Assembly: GCF_001584335.1 (NCBI RefSeq)
Contig: NZ_LSBB01000001.1
Coordinates: 682,001-746,000, forward strand
Source: Bacillus atrophaeus
GTDB taxonomy: Bacteria > Bacillota > Bacilli > Bacillales > Bacillaceae
Direction: 5' to 3'
DNA length: 64,000 nucleotides
Shown here: positions 23,973 to 33,888 of the stretch, piece after piece
Layout: each line of letters opens with the position of its first letter
Position numbering within the stretch: the stretch's first letter is position 1
Notes under the pieces: model-generated
Told to the model about the DNA's origin: nothing
Databases searched by the model: none
Seen by the model: the letters and a program-made list of their open reading frames with translations, nothing else
Position numbers and translations under genes: made by a program

Positions 23973-25182
23973 TCAGACATATCGAACACCGAGTTATGCA
24001 AAACTTTGGGCTGCGCAGGTGTTTTCTTCGGCGGCGGATGGTGTATGGCTGATTGCGCTTCCTCTCCTTGTTTTGGATTTAACCGGCAGCAAAATTCTTG
24101 TCGGCGTTATTTCTTTTATTGAACTTGTGCCCTTAACATTTGGAGTGTTTACGGGGCCATTGATAGACTCTTTTCGTAAAAAATCTATTTTATATATATG
24201 CAACACGGGAAGAGCCGCCATTATGGTGCTTCTGGCGGTGCTTAGCGCAAACCATTTGTTATCCGTGTGGATAGCGGGAGCGTGCGCTTTTTTTCTTTCT
24301 CTGCAATCGATGCTCTTTGCGCCTGCGAAAGTTGCGCTCATTCCGCTGCTTGTCCGCCAAAAACATCTGGATCAGGCGACTTCTTTAATGAATACAAGTG
24401 ATTTAATCGGATTGATCGTCGGAAAACTGATTTGCGGTGTGTTACTGGCCACGATCCCGTTTAGCTTTCTGTTTACGATAAATGGGGCGGCTTTTTTTAT
24501 CTCTGCCGTGCTGATTCTGCTCATTCGCACATCAGAACCTATTGTGCAAAAAAGCAAAGGAACAGAAGATATGAAGGCCGGTTATAGGATGCTGAAAGGA
24601 AATAAGACATGGCTGACATCTGTCGGGTATTTTTTCATTGTCAACCTTGTAATCGCCGGTCTGATTTCGGTTATGGGGCCGATTCTTGCGGTTGAACGTT
24701 TTGGTAAGGACTATTCGGTCTGGTTTGCCGTTATGTATGCAATGTTCCAGGCGGGTATGCTGTTAGGAAATCTGGCTGTATTTTTTAAGTGGAATACGAA
24801 ACATCTAGTCCGCTTATATCCGCGGACTTTAACGGGGGCGGGGGCACTTATTATGATCTTGTTCTTTCCGCTTCACGGATTTGAATGCGTGATCTTTCTT
24901 GTGCTTGGCATCATCATTTCATATATCGATGTGCAAACGGTGCTGTATTTTCAAAAAACAGTTCCGACCGCTTATTTTGGGAGGATCTTTGCTCTTATTT
25001 TTTCTATCGTAAAGATGGGAGAGCCGCTTTCTGCTGCTTTATATACGGCACTTCTGTTATTATTGACAGCAAACTACATTTTTCTGAGTATAGGACTATC
25101 TCTCATTTTGATCTTCTTCACTCTGTCAGTAATGCAGATTGTTCAAAGAACATCACATGAAAAAGCAGATCGGTCTGTCTGA
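23947..25182 (+). CDS. Major facilitator superfamily exporter (12 TM)
   Basis: 411 residues with 12 predicted membrane segments. The N-terminus starts RTPSYAKLWAAQVFSSAADGVW, and GPLIDSFRKKS in the loop after helix 2 is a degenerate MFS motif. It belongs to the drug-efflux type MFS rather than a sugar importer, so it probably exports the operon product or gives self-protection. ATG at 23947 is chosen because GGCGGTG lies just before; an in-frame GTG at 23938 is an alternative. Last gene of the operon, ending in a bidirectional terminator shared with yvbK. Confidence 0.82.
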   Translation: MKRIKNRRNQTYRTPSYAKLWAAQVFSSAADGVWLIALPLLVLDLTGSKILVGVISFIELVPLTFGVFTGPLIDSFRKKSILYICNTGRAAIMVLLAVLSANHLLSVWIAGACAFFLSLQSMLFAPAKVALIPLLVRQKHLDQATSLMNTSDLIGLIVGKLICGVLLATIPFSFLFTINGAAFFISAVLILLIRTSEPIVQKSKGTEDMKAGYRMLKGNKTWLTSVGYFFIVNLVIAGLISVMGPILAVERFGKDYSVWFAVMYAMFQAGMLLGNLAVFFKWNTKHLVRLYPRTLTGAGALIMILFFPLHGFECVIFLVLGIIISYIDVQTVLYFQKTVPTAYFGRIFALIFSIVKMGEPLSAALYTALLLLLTANYIFLSIGLSLILIFFTLSVMQIVQRTSHEKADRSV

Positions 25183-25191
25183 CAGGACATC

Positions 25192-25237
25192 AAAAAGAAG
25201 CGGCAGCCGAATTTTTCGCGGCAGCCGCTTCTTTTTA
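25192..25237. terminator. Bidirectional terminator between the operon and yvbK
   Basis: AGAAGCGGC pairs with GCCGCTTCT over a loop that itself contains GCAGCCG elements, with flanking A and T runs. Confidence 0.83.
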
Positions 25238-25699
25238 TAAATCAAGATAAAGCCTCACCATATCCCGGCACTGAATGCCGTTTTCAAAAATCTCCTCCTC
25301 ATAATGTCTGATAAAAAAATCATGGTCAATAGCCTGCAGCCGGAATCCGCATTTTTGATAGAGAGAAAGCTGATGAATGCTGGAATTTCCGGTACCGATC
25401 TCGATTGTGTCAGCTCCCCATCCCCTCGCCTTTTCAATGGCATCCTGCACAAGCTGTTTACCAATGCCTTTGTTCTGCATAGATTCTTTCACAGCGATAT
25501 TGACGATTTCAACCGTTTGCGGTCTGGTTTTTAAGAGTACATAGACTCCTGCCAGTTCGCTGCCGATCCAAGCTTCGTAACATTCGCCTCTTACCAGGTA
25601 TTCATCAACAATTTCCTTTGAAGGATCCGCGAGCAGCAGAAGTTCATATAGCGCCTGATTCGCTTCTGTTGCTTTTTGAATGCTGAGTTGCATATTCAC
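25235..25699 (-). CDS. yvbK: GNAT N-acetyltransferase (YvbK-like)
   Basis: 154 residues, single GNAT domain. MQNKGIGKQLVQDAIEKAR is the acetyl-CoA-binding motif A, and the strand before it (VYVLLKTRPQTVEIVNIAV) and IEIGTGNSSIHQLSLYQKCGF are typical. It transfers an acetyl group from acetyl-CoA to an unknown amine. Orientation and order next to yvbJ match B. subtilis, where it directly follows eno; here 11 kb of accessory DNA lies between. Confidence 0.87.
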   Translation of the reverse strand: MNMQLSIQKATEANQALYELLLLADPSKEIVDEYLVRGECYEAWIGSELAGVYVLLKTRPQTVEIVNIAVKESMQNKGIGKQLVQDAIEKARGWGADTIEIGTGNSSIHQLSLYQKCGFRLQAIDHDFFIRHYEEEIFENGIQCRDMVRLYLDL

Positions 25700-25820
25700 T
25701 CCACCTTTTTGTTATAGTTATATATTTTACTAATTTGCTCCAATTTCAATCCATTCTATTATAAGATATATAAGATAGGAAATGTTATACAAGTTAGTAG
25801 AATTGAATAGGAGGAAAGTC

Positions 25821-27641
25821 ATGTTTTTTTGTAAGGAATGCGGCCAAAAGAATAATGAAGGGGCAAAGTTTTGTAAAGAATGCGGCACCCCGATCGGAGG
25901 AAGCAGCATACAGGCAAATAAAGAAACAGCAAGCACTGCTGAAACGAGGCAGGCTCCGCGAAAACCAATCCCTAAGAAAACCATCATTTTATGGAGCAGC
26001 ATTGCCGCAGCGTGCGTCATATTATTCGCCGCATATAAAACCGGAGCGTACCTTAATTCTAAGGACAGGTTAGTCGACAAATTTGAGCAGGCTGTAAATA
26101 ATGAGGATAAAGACCAAATCGCTTCTCTCCTTACGCCTGTAAATGACAAGCTTAAGCTTACTAAAAATAATGTAAAACCGTTTCTTGCATATTTAAAGGA
26201 TTATCCTGACAAAAAAAATGAGCTTTTAGCATCGCTGCGTGATGAAACAGCCCAAAAGGAAATTGTATACGCGGAGAAAGACGGGAAAAGCTTGCTAGTA
26301 TTTGACCATTATGATTTAAAGATAGCACCTGTTTATTTTGAAGTAACCAGCAATTATAAAAATACGGATCTACATGTGAATAAAGAGGATGCCGGACCTG
26401 TAAAAAAAGCAGATCAAGCACAAACCCTCGGCCCGTACATTCCCGGCGAATATACAGTCTCAGCCAAACTGAAAAACGATGTAGTCGATCTTGTGAAAAA
26501 GGAAGAAATTCAGGCGGTTGGTGATAACAGTTTTCGTGTTGATCTCTCATTGGAAGCAGACGATGTGACATTCAGCTTAGCGGATGACATTAAGGACGGA
26601 AAGGGAGAATTGCTGATTAACGGTAAATCCATCCATAAGGATCCGTTCAAATCTGTCACATACGGCCCGCTTCTGACAGACGGATCAATGACTGCTGCTG
26701 TTGAAGCGGAGTTCCCATGGGGAAAAACAAAAACAGCGGGTGTGCCGATTGATAGCAAAGAAATGGAGTTAACGTTAATTCCTGACCAAGACACACAAGA
26801 AACAATCATGAATACGATTGTCAAAACGACAAAGCAATATTCCAAAGCGCTTTCTGATGGAAATACAGCTCAGATGACAGAGGCAAGTGCCAGTTGGAAA
26901 GCCGAAGTAAAAGATAACGTGGACTCGATGAAAAACACGGATTCTTACTTAAAAGATAAATATCTGGAAACAGACTTTGATTTGGATACCTTTGCTCTAT
27001 CCCAGAAAAATGACGGTACATGGCAGGCGGCAGTAACAGGAAAAGAACTTCACCAGTCGGCTAATTATAATGACTATACTAAACCTGAAATGTCGGATGA
27101 GAGCCCGAGCTATGAATATCTGCTTTCATATGATAAAAAACAGAAAAAGTGGATTTTCGAAGATGCAGAATCAACTTTTGATTCTGCCGGAACAAATATA
27201 AAGAAAATAAAAAATGATAATGCAGAGACGTACACGTCAGCCTGGGCAGACTCAAAAGGCAAGAAACCAAGCGTAAGCCCATCGACCGACGATGTCACGG
27301 ATGAACAAGTTACATCATTTATGGTTGATTATCTGACAAATCAATCAACCGCAGTGAATTTAAATGAATTTGCGGTCATGGAAGGCAATTTGGAAAAAGG
27401 AAGTTCATTATATAATGATCAGCAGAAATTGGTTAAGAAGTTGAACAGCGAGGGGACGACTGAAGTATTTATTGATGTAGAGGTAAAAAGCTTTAGTCAA
27501 AGCGGCTCGAATATCATAATTAAAACATATGAAGAATTTGATATTACAAAATCAGGCGGCAGTACAAAGCGCAGAACGTACAACTGGACCTACACAGGCA
27601 CAGTAAAGGACGGAAGAATTTATTTAACGTCTATTCAATAA
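25821..27641 (+). CDS. yvbJ: Zinc-ribbon membrane protein (YvbJ-like)
   Basis: 606 residues. An N-terminal zinc ribbon has CKECGQKNNEGAKFCKECG (two CxxC pairs), then a basic linker and a single membrane segment (about 58-78; IILWSSIAAACVILFAAY). The extracellular remainder includes repeated Ig-like or TcaA-type stretches (TPVNDKLKLTKNNVKPFLAYL). This layout matches TcaA/YvbJ-type cell-surface proteins linked to teicoplanin or wall stress in related Gram-positive bacteria; the function here is not known. ATG 25821 with GGAGGAAAG in front is chosen over an earlier start. A strong terminator lies between it and the convergent yvbI. Confidence 0.83.
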   Translation: MFFCKECGQKNNEGAKFCKECGTPIGGSSIQANKETASTAETRQAPRKPIPKKTIILWSSIAAACVILFAAYKTGAYLNSKDRLVDKFEQAVNNEDKDQIASLLTPVNDKLKLTKNNVKPFLAYLKDYPDKKNELLASLRDETAQKEIVYAEKDGKSLLVFDHYDLKIAPVYFEVTSNYKNTDLHVNKEDAGPVKKADQAQTLGPYIPGEYTVSAKLKNDVVDLVKKEEIQAVGDNSFRVDLSLEADDVTFSLADDIKDGKGELLINGKSIHKDPFKSVTYGPLLTDGSMTAAVEAEFPWGKTKTAGVPIDSKEMELTLIPDQDTQETIMNTIVKTTKQYSKALSDGNTAQMTEASASWKAEVKDNVDSMKNTDSYLKDKYLETDFDLDTFALSQKNDGTWQAAVTGKELHQSANYNDYTKPEMSDESPSYEYLLSYDKKQKKWIFEDAESTFDSAGTNIKKIKNDNAETYTSAWADSKGKKPSVSPSTDDVTDEQVTSFMVDYLTNQSTAVNLNEFAVMEGNLEKGSSLYNDQQKLVKKLNSEGTTEVFIDVEVKSFSQSGSNIIIKTYEEFDITKSGGSTKRRTYNWTYTGTVKDGRIYLTSIQ

Positions 27642-27642
27642 A

Positions 27643-27682
27643 AACAAACCCCCATACCAGCAGGCGATGGGGGTTTGTTTTT
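27643..27682. terminator. Bidirectional terminator between yvbJ and yvbI
   Basis: AAACAAACCCCCA pairs with TGGGGGTTTGTTT across a 13-base loop, with A and T runs. Confidence 0.9.
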
Positions 27683-28382
27683 AAAAGAAGATATAATGGA
27701 AAATCTCTTTGATATAATGTTCGATGATTAACCGAAACGCAACGCACGTGATCAGATAAATCACAATGGTTGAGTAAATGATATCAGCCTTTCCTTTATA
27801 CGAATGCTGGTAACTTCCCAGCATCGCAGGGGGAATAGCGAAGAATGCGCCGATTAAACCAATCGCTAACACGGTGAAACAAAGATCTGTATGTAATAAA
27901 AACAATAGGAGTGCAAGAATCAAAATAGCCGTATAGGGAATAAGAAACGCACCAAATCTGGAGAGTGAATCTTTAAATGACACTTGGTTTCCCGCGATTT
28001 TTAAGGAAAAAAAGATCAATGCATGCAACCCGAAAATAAAAAGGGCAAAGTAAATGGTTGGCTTTAAAAAGATTTCTGTAAAGCTCGCACTGCCGGGACC
28101 GTCTGAAAAAAGAATATAAAACATCAGCGGAGTTAGTAAACTGAAAAGCACCATTGTAATCATTCCGCTGATCAGCTGTTCTCCGCCTGTTGTTTTGCAT
28201 TCCTGATAAGGTCGTTTCAGAACGGCCAGGACAAATGAACCGAACTGCTTTGCTGCTTGTTTTGCAGCTTCAGCTCCCGGCTGTGCTCCTTGATTTTCGC
28301 CCGCTTGGCGTGGAAGAGGCGATCCGCATTTCTCACAAAACTTTCCGCCATCCGTTTGATGGCCGCATTGAGGACAATACAT
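27681..28382 (-). CDS. yvbI: Zinc-ribbon membrane protein (YvbI-like)
   Basis: 233 residues. An N-terminal zinc ribbon (YCPQCGHQTDGGKFCEKCG) is followed by a glutamine/alanine-rich linker and then several hydrophobic segments in the C-terminal two thirds (about five). It looks like a small membrane protein with a cytoplasmic zinc finger; I know of no function. Convergent with yvbJ, with which it shares a terminator. Start at 28382, with GGAGTCAAAG upstream. Confidence 0.81.
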   Translation of the reverse strand: MYCPQCGHQTDGGKFCEKCGSPLPRQAGENQGAQPGAEAAKQAAKQFGSFVLAVLKRPYQECKTTGGEQLISGMITMVLFSLLTPLMFYILFSDGPGSASFTEIFLKPTIYFALFIFGLHALIFFSLKIAGNQVSFKDSLSRFGAFLIPYTAILILALLLFLLHTDLCFTVLAIGLIGAFFAIPPAMLGSYQHSYKGKADIIYSTIVIYLITCVAFRLIIEHYIKEIFHYIFF

Positions 28383-28504
28383 ACTTTGACTCCTTTTCTT
28401 TGTAATATAGGGATATTGTACTAATTACCATTATAAAAGAAAAAAATTGAAAAGGAACCGTATTTCTAAAATATAACTTTGTCTTCTTTGGCCGGCTAAC
28501 CAAT

Positions 28505-28741
28505 ATGAGCTTATCAGCCGGACATATCGGAGTCGTCCATTACATCAGTGTGATCATAGGTATAGCGGCTGTCATAGCACTCACGTTTGTTTTGTTTCAC
28601 TATTCATCTTTTATCAGCAATAAGCTTGGCAAGACGGAGATGAATGTCATTACCCGGCTGATGGGTTTGATTCTGGCGGTGACAGCAGTCGGAATGATCG
28701 GAGCAGGTCTGAAAGGAATGTTTCCTGTACTTGTTTCTTAA
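28505..28741 (+). pseudogene. yvbG: Truncated MarC-family protein (yvbG remnant)
   Basis: Only about 78 C-terminal residues (MSLSAGHIGVVHYISVIIG, and VITRLMGLILAVTAVGMIGAG) remain of a MarC/UPF0056 membrane protein, whose usual length is about 210. The sequence before it (28405-28504) has no coding frame and no good ribosome site, so the N-terminal two thirds have been deleted. YvbG occupies this place next to yvbF in B. subtilis, and the residual frame keeps the last helices. Confidence 0.75.
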
Positions 28742-28745
28742 CGAT

Positions 28746-28790
28746 AAAAAAAGCAGTTCCCTTTTATTCACTGAGGGAGCTGCTTTTTAT
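28746..28790 (+). terminator. Hairpin terminator after the yvbG remnant
   Basis: AAGCAGTTCCCT and AGGGAGCTGCTT pair with one mismatch, followed by T residues. On the other strand it overlaps the end of the yvbF frame. Confidence 0.82.
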
Positions 28791-29324
28791 TGTTTTTGGG
28801 ACATATTGAAAAACTTCTTCGCTTTCAAAAAAATCAATTAAGCGGCTCAGCCAATCATAATAATTAAGCCATTCTTTTAATTCAATTAAAAGCTGGTCAA
28901 CCTTCGCTTCTGCCTCAGGGCTCAGGTTTTCCTCTTTTAATAGATCAGTCAGCTCGCGGCTGAGTTTTTTGTGGAGCATTTTATTTTTGCTTACGACTTT
29001 TGTCCAATTCGCTGTAAATAAAGAAATGAAGGTTTGATAGTAGTCCTGTTCGACGTCATAGAGATCCTTTCTGACCCCTCTTTCAAACACTTTTTCCGCA
29101 AGGTTGGCATCTATCATTTCCCGGACAACTTGGCTCATCCGTGTTTTGCTCATTCCGGTAGCTTCAGAAAGCTCGCTTAACGTCATCGGCTTGCGGTTCA
29201 TATAAATGATGCCGAGCACACGCCCGACAGTAGCGGGCATTCCAAACGTATGCATATTTTCCGCAATCTTCTCAATGAGGTGCTCCTCAGCATGTTCGAT
29301 GATTTCAAGAGCATTTTTTTCCAC
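28764..29324 (-). CDS. yvbF: GbsR-type repressor of the opuC operon
   Basis: 186 residues, reading from GTG at 29324 (MEKNALEIIEHAEEHLIE). A winged HTH of the MarR-like GbsR family lies at about 40-90: MTLSELSEATGMSKTRMSQV. The C-terminal half is helical and corresponds to the ligand- and dimer-forming part of GbsR. In B. subtilis GbsR-type regulators (GbsR, OpcR) control choline/glycine-betaine uptake and answer to choline. It is divergent from opuCA; a 25-bp palindrome in the gap is a likely operator. It is a close paralog of the regulator at 33070, for example the shared IAENMHTFGMP and NRKPMT segments. Confidence 0.89.
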   Translation of the reverse strand: MEKNALEIIEHAEEHLIEKIAENMHTFGMPATVGRVLGIIYMNRKPMTLSELSEATGMSKTRMSQVVREMIDANLAEKVFERGVRKDLYDVEQDYYQTFISLFTANWTKVVSKNKMLHKKLSRELTDLLKEENLSPEAEAKVDQLLIELKEWLNYYDWLSRLIDFFESEEVFQYVPKTIKSSSLSE

Positions 29325-29501
29325 AGATGATCATCCCTTCACTGACAATTCATGTTGTCAATATATCATATTTTTGGCAGTTGTTGAAAACGTTTATATG
29401 CTGAGGATAAGGGAGGAAATGAGAGAGATTGTAAGAACACTGCCGCTGGTTATGTCATAACAATAAATAATATGTGTATTACATGTAATATCAACACATT
29501 G

Positions 29502-29526
29502 TAAACTTTTTATTTTATAAAGTTTA
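29502..29526. promoter_or_regulatory. Palindrome in the opuC promoter, likely GbsR-type operator
   Basis: TAAACTTT and AAAGTTTA flank a central TTATTTTAT-type core. The same 25 bases are found at 33778, before opuBA. Preservation in two otherwise diverged promoters, both next to a GbsR-type gene, indicates a shared operator. A TATAAT follows at 29525. Confidence 0.7.
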
Positions 29527-29586
29527 TAATATAATAAAGGTTATACTTTTCAGAAAAATAACGGAAACCTGTTGGAGGTGCACGGA

Positions 29587-30726
29587 TTGCTGAAATTAGA
29601 AAATGTTTCAAAAATATATAAAGGCGGAAAAAAAGCTGTCAACAGCATCAATTTAGATATCGCTAAAGGCGAGTTCATCTGTTTTATCGGGCCGAGCGGC
29701 TGCGGAAAAACGACGACGATGAAAATGATTAACCGTTTGATTGAGCCTTCGTCAGGCAAGATTTTTATCGACGGCGAAAACATCATGGAGCAGGACCCGG
29801 TTGAGCTGAGAAGAAAAATCGGCTATGTGATCCAGCAGATTGGTTTATTTCCCCACATGACCATCCAGCAAAACATTTCACTCGTTCCGAAACTGCTGAA
29901 ATGGCCGGAAGATAAACGGAAAGAACGGGCAAGAGAGCTGTTAAAGCTTGTTGATATGGGACCTGAATATTTAGAGCGTTATCCCCATGAGCTGAGCGGC
30001 GGCCAGCAGCAAAGAATCGGCGTGCTAAGGGCGCTGGCAGCGGAACCTCCCCTTATTTTAATGGATGAACCGTTCGGAGCGCTTGATCCGATTACACGTG
30101 ATTCTCTTCAAGAAGAATTCAAAAAACTGCAAAGAACATTAAACAAAACCATTGTCTTTGTGACCCACGATATGGATGAGGCCATTAAGCTTGCCGATCG
30201 TATCGTCATTTTAAAGGGAGGAGAGATCGTCCAAGTCGGATCGCCTGATGACATTCTCCGAAATCCGGTCAATGAATTCGTAGAGGAATTTATCGGAAAA
30301 GAAAGGCTGCTTCAATCCCGGCCTGATATCGAGCGGGTTGAACAAATGATGAATAAAAAGCCAGTTACCATTACGGCGGATAAAACACTTTCTCAAGCCA
30401 TTCAATTGATGAGAGAACAACGTGTGGATTCACTGCTGGTTGTTGATGAGCAAAATGTGCTTCAGGGCTATGTCGATGTCGAAATCATAGATGAAAAACG
30501 GAAAAAAGCAAGCCTTGTCGGCGATGTGTTCCGTTCTGATATTTATACGGTGCAAAGCGGAACCCTCCTTCGCGATACGGTCCGGAAGATTTTAAAACGG
30601 GGAATCAAATATGTTCCGGTAGTTGATGAAGAGAATCATCTGGTCGGCATTGTGACGAGAGCGAGCCTTGTAGATATTGTGTACGATTCAATTTGGGGAG
30701 AAGAAGACCAATTAGTGACGACATAA
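29587..30726 (+). CDS. opuCA: Compatible-solute ABC transporter ATPase OpuCA
   Basis: 379 residues. Walker A IGPSGCGKTTT (about 37), Q-loop VIQQIGLFPHMT, signature LSGGQQQRIG, Walker B LILMDEPFGALD and H-loop FVTHDMDEA are all intact. Two CBS domains make up the C-terminal 130 residues (MNKKPVTITADKTLSQAI, and HLVGIVTRASLVDI), a feature of the glycine-betaine/choline importers regulated by ionic strength. TTG at 29587 is chosen because it follows GGAGGTG and gives MLKLENVSKIY. First gene of a four-gene importer with two permeases and a lipoprotein. Confidence 0.93.
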   Translation: MLKLENVSKIYKGGKKAVNSINLDIAKGEFICFIGPSGCGKTTTMKMINRLIEPSSGKIFIDGENIMEQDPVELRRKIGYVIQQIGLFPHMTIQQNISLVPKLLKWPEDKRKERARELLKLVDMGPEYLERYPHELSGGQQQRIGVLRALAAEPPLILMDEPFGALDPITRDSLQEEFKKLQRTLNKTIVFVTHDMDEAIKLADRIVILKGGEIVQVGSPDDILRNPVNEFVEEFIGKERLLQSRPDIERVEQMMNKKPVTITADKTLSQAIQLMREQRVDSLLVVDEQNVLQGYVDVEIIDEKRKKASLVGDVFRSDIYTVQSGTLLRDTVRKILKRGIKYVPVVDEENHLVGIVTRASLVDIVYDSIWGEEDQLVTT

Positions 30727-30747
30727 TGTGAGGAGGTGCTCTTTAGA

Positions 30748-32332
<1,585 letters not shown>

Positions 32333-32349
32333 GAAACGAGGTGGAGCAG

Positions 32350-33030
32350 ATGGAAGTGTTACAGCAGCTTGGCACTTATTATTCACAAAACGGCGGTTAC
32401 GTGCTGCATGAGTTTTCCCGCCATTTTCTGATGTCAGTGTATGGCGTTTTATTCGCGGCTGTTATCGGCATTCCCACAGGGATTTTCATCGCCAGATACA
32501 GAGCATTAAGCGGCTGGATTTTCGCGATTACAAATGTGATTCAGACAGTTCCCGCGCTCGCCATGCTCGCCGTCTTGATGCTTGTGATGGGGCTTGGCGC
32601 CAATACGGTAATCTTGTCTTTATTTCTGTATTCGCTTTTGCCGATTATCAGAAACACGTATACAGGCATTGTCAGCATTGAGCATGCGTACTTGGAATCA
32701 GGTAAAGCGATGGGTATGACGAAATTTCAGGTGCTCCGCATGGTGGAACTGCCGCTGGCGCTTTCGGTCATCATGGCAGGCCTCCGCACGGCGCTTGTCA
32801 TTGCCATCGGCATTACGGCGATCGGAACATTCGTCGGCGCGGGCGGACTCGGCGATATCATCGTCAGAGGCTCAAACGCGACAAACGGCACCGCGATTAT
32901 TTTAGCCGGCGCGATTCCGACCGCTCTCATGGCGGTTATCGCCGATTTGGTGATGGGCTGGCTTGAACGAGCGTTAAGCCCGGTGAAAAAGAAAAAAGGA
33001 AAACAGCTGAAACCGACTGCTGTATCTTGA
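32350..33030 (+). CDS. opuCD: Compatible-solute ABC transporter permease OpuCD
   Basis: 226 residues of the same permease superfamily as OpuCB. ESGKAMGMTKFQVLRMVELP is the coupling helix to the ATPase, and GTFVGAGGLGDIIVRGSN ends the core. It pairs with OpuCB in the membrane. ATG at 32350, with GAGGTGG in front. The C-terminus is lysine-rich (SPVKKKKGK) and cytoplasmic. A bidirectional terminator follows. Confidence 0.92.
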   Translation: MEVLQQLGTYYSQNGGYVLHEFSRHFLMSVYGVLFAAVIGIPTGIFIARYRALSGWIFAITNVIQTVPALAMLAVLMLVMGLGANTVILSLFLYSLLPIIRNTYTGIVSIEHAYLESGKAMGMTKFQVLRMVELPLALSVIMAGLRTALVIAIGITAIGTFVGAGGLGDIIVRGSNATNGTAIILAGAIPTALMAVIADLVMGWLERALSPVKKKKGKQLKPTAVS

Positions 33031-33035
33031 TGGTA

Positions 33036-33072
33036 AAAAAAAAAACGCCTAGTAGCTAAGGCGTTTTTTTTA
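33036..33072. terminator. Bidirectional terminator between opuCD and the second regulator
   Basis: ACGCCT and AGGCGT pair around an AGTAGCTA loop, flanked by long A and T runs. Confidence 0.86.
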
Positions 33073-33603
33073 CGGTTTCGGGACATGCTTAAAAACCTCT
33101 TCACTCTCAAAAAATTCAATCAAACGGCTGATCCAGTTATAGTAATCGAGCCATTCCTTTAATTCTTTGAGCAATTCATTTATTTTTACTTCGGCCTCAG
33201 GGGAAAGGTCGCCCTCAAGAGCAGTCAGCAGCTCGCGGTTCAGCTTTTTATGCATCATTTTATTTTTGCTGACCACCTTGCTCCAGTTTGCCGAAAATAA
33301 TGTGATAAAGGTTTGATAGTAATCCTGCTCTACATCGTATAGATCCTTACGCACGCCTTTTTCAAATACTTTTTCGGCTATATTCACATCAAGCATTTCC
33401 CGGACGACCTGGCTCATTCTTGTTTTGCTCATGCCGGTTTCTTCTGATAATTCGTTTAACGTCATGGGTTTGCGATTCATATAAATAATGCCCAAAATTC
33501 GCCCCACAGTCGAAGGCATTCCGAACGTGTGCATATTTTCCGCGATTCTGTCTATTAAATGGTCCTCTGCTTGTTCGATGATTGTTAAGGGATCCTTCTC
33601 CAA
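33070..33603 (-). CDS. yvaV: GbsR-type repressor of the opuB operon
   Basis: 177 residues when read from TTG at 33603 (MEKDPLTIIEQAEDHLID), which aligns with the start of the opuC regulator and is 9 nt after AAAGG; a TTG three codons upstream is too near that site. GbsR-type winged HTH with MTLNELSEETGMSKTRMSQV, and a helical C-terminus (VEQDYYQTFITLFSANW). It is divergent from opuBA with the shared 25-bp palindrome in the gap. It is a paralog of the regulator at 28764, and one of the two corresponds to what is named OpcR in B. subtilis; I am not sure which. Confidence 0.88.
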   Translation of the reverse strand: MEKDPLTIIEQAEDHLIDRIAENMHTFGMPSTVGRILGIIYMNRKPMTLNELSEETGMSKTRMSQVVREMLDVNIAEKVFEKGVRKDLYDVEQDYYQTFITLFSANWSKVVSKNKMMHKKLNRELLTALEGDLSPEAEVKINELLKELKEWLDYYNWISRLIEFFESEEVFKHVPKP

Positions 33604-33777
33604 CAGTTTCAATCCTTTCAGATGGCAATTCCGATGTCAATATACCACATTTTTAATATAACGAAAATGCTGTAAATAGAGAATTTGGCAGGAAATTGGA
33701 GCAAATATAAGAACATCGGTGATGCATAGGGATAAATCAAGGCTTACACATACTTTATATATAATATGAACATATTG

Positions 33778-33802
33778 TAAACTTTTTATTTTATAAAGTT
33801 TA
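33778..33802. promoter_or_regulatory. Palindrome in the opuB promoter, likely GbsR-type operator
   Basis: The same 25-base inverted repeat as at 29502 (arms TAAACTTT and AAAGTTTA). A TATAAT-type element follows at about 33806. Confidence 0.7.
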
Positions 33803-33888
33803 ATTTATAATGGTTAAAGCTCAATTTTCTGAAAAATTAAATACGAATTTAACAAATTGAATCAATTTAATCACGGAGGTGTTCATGT

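Noticed and set aside
16120-25182. Reading the accessory operon as a capsule or O-antigen locus
   Set aside because: No glycosyltransferase, flippase, polymerase or chain-length regulator is present, and the exporter is an MFS protein.
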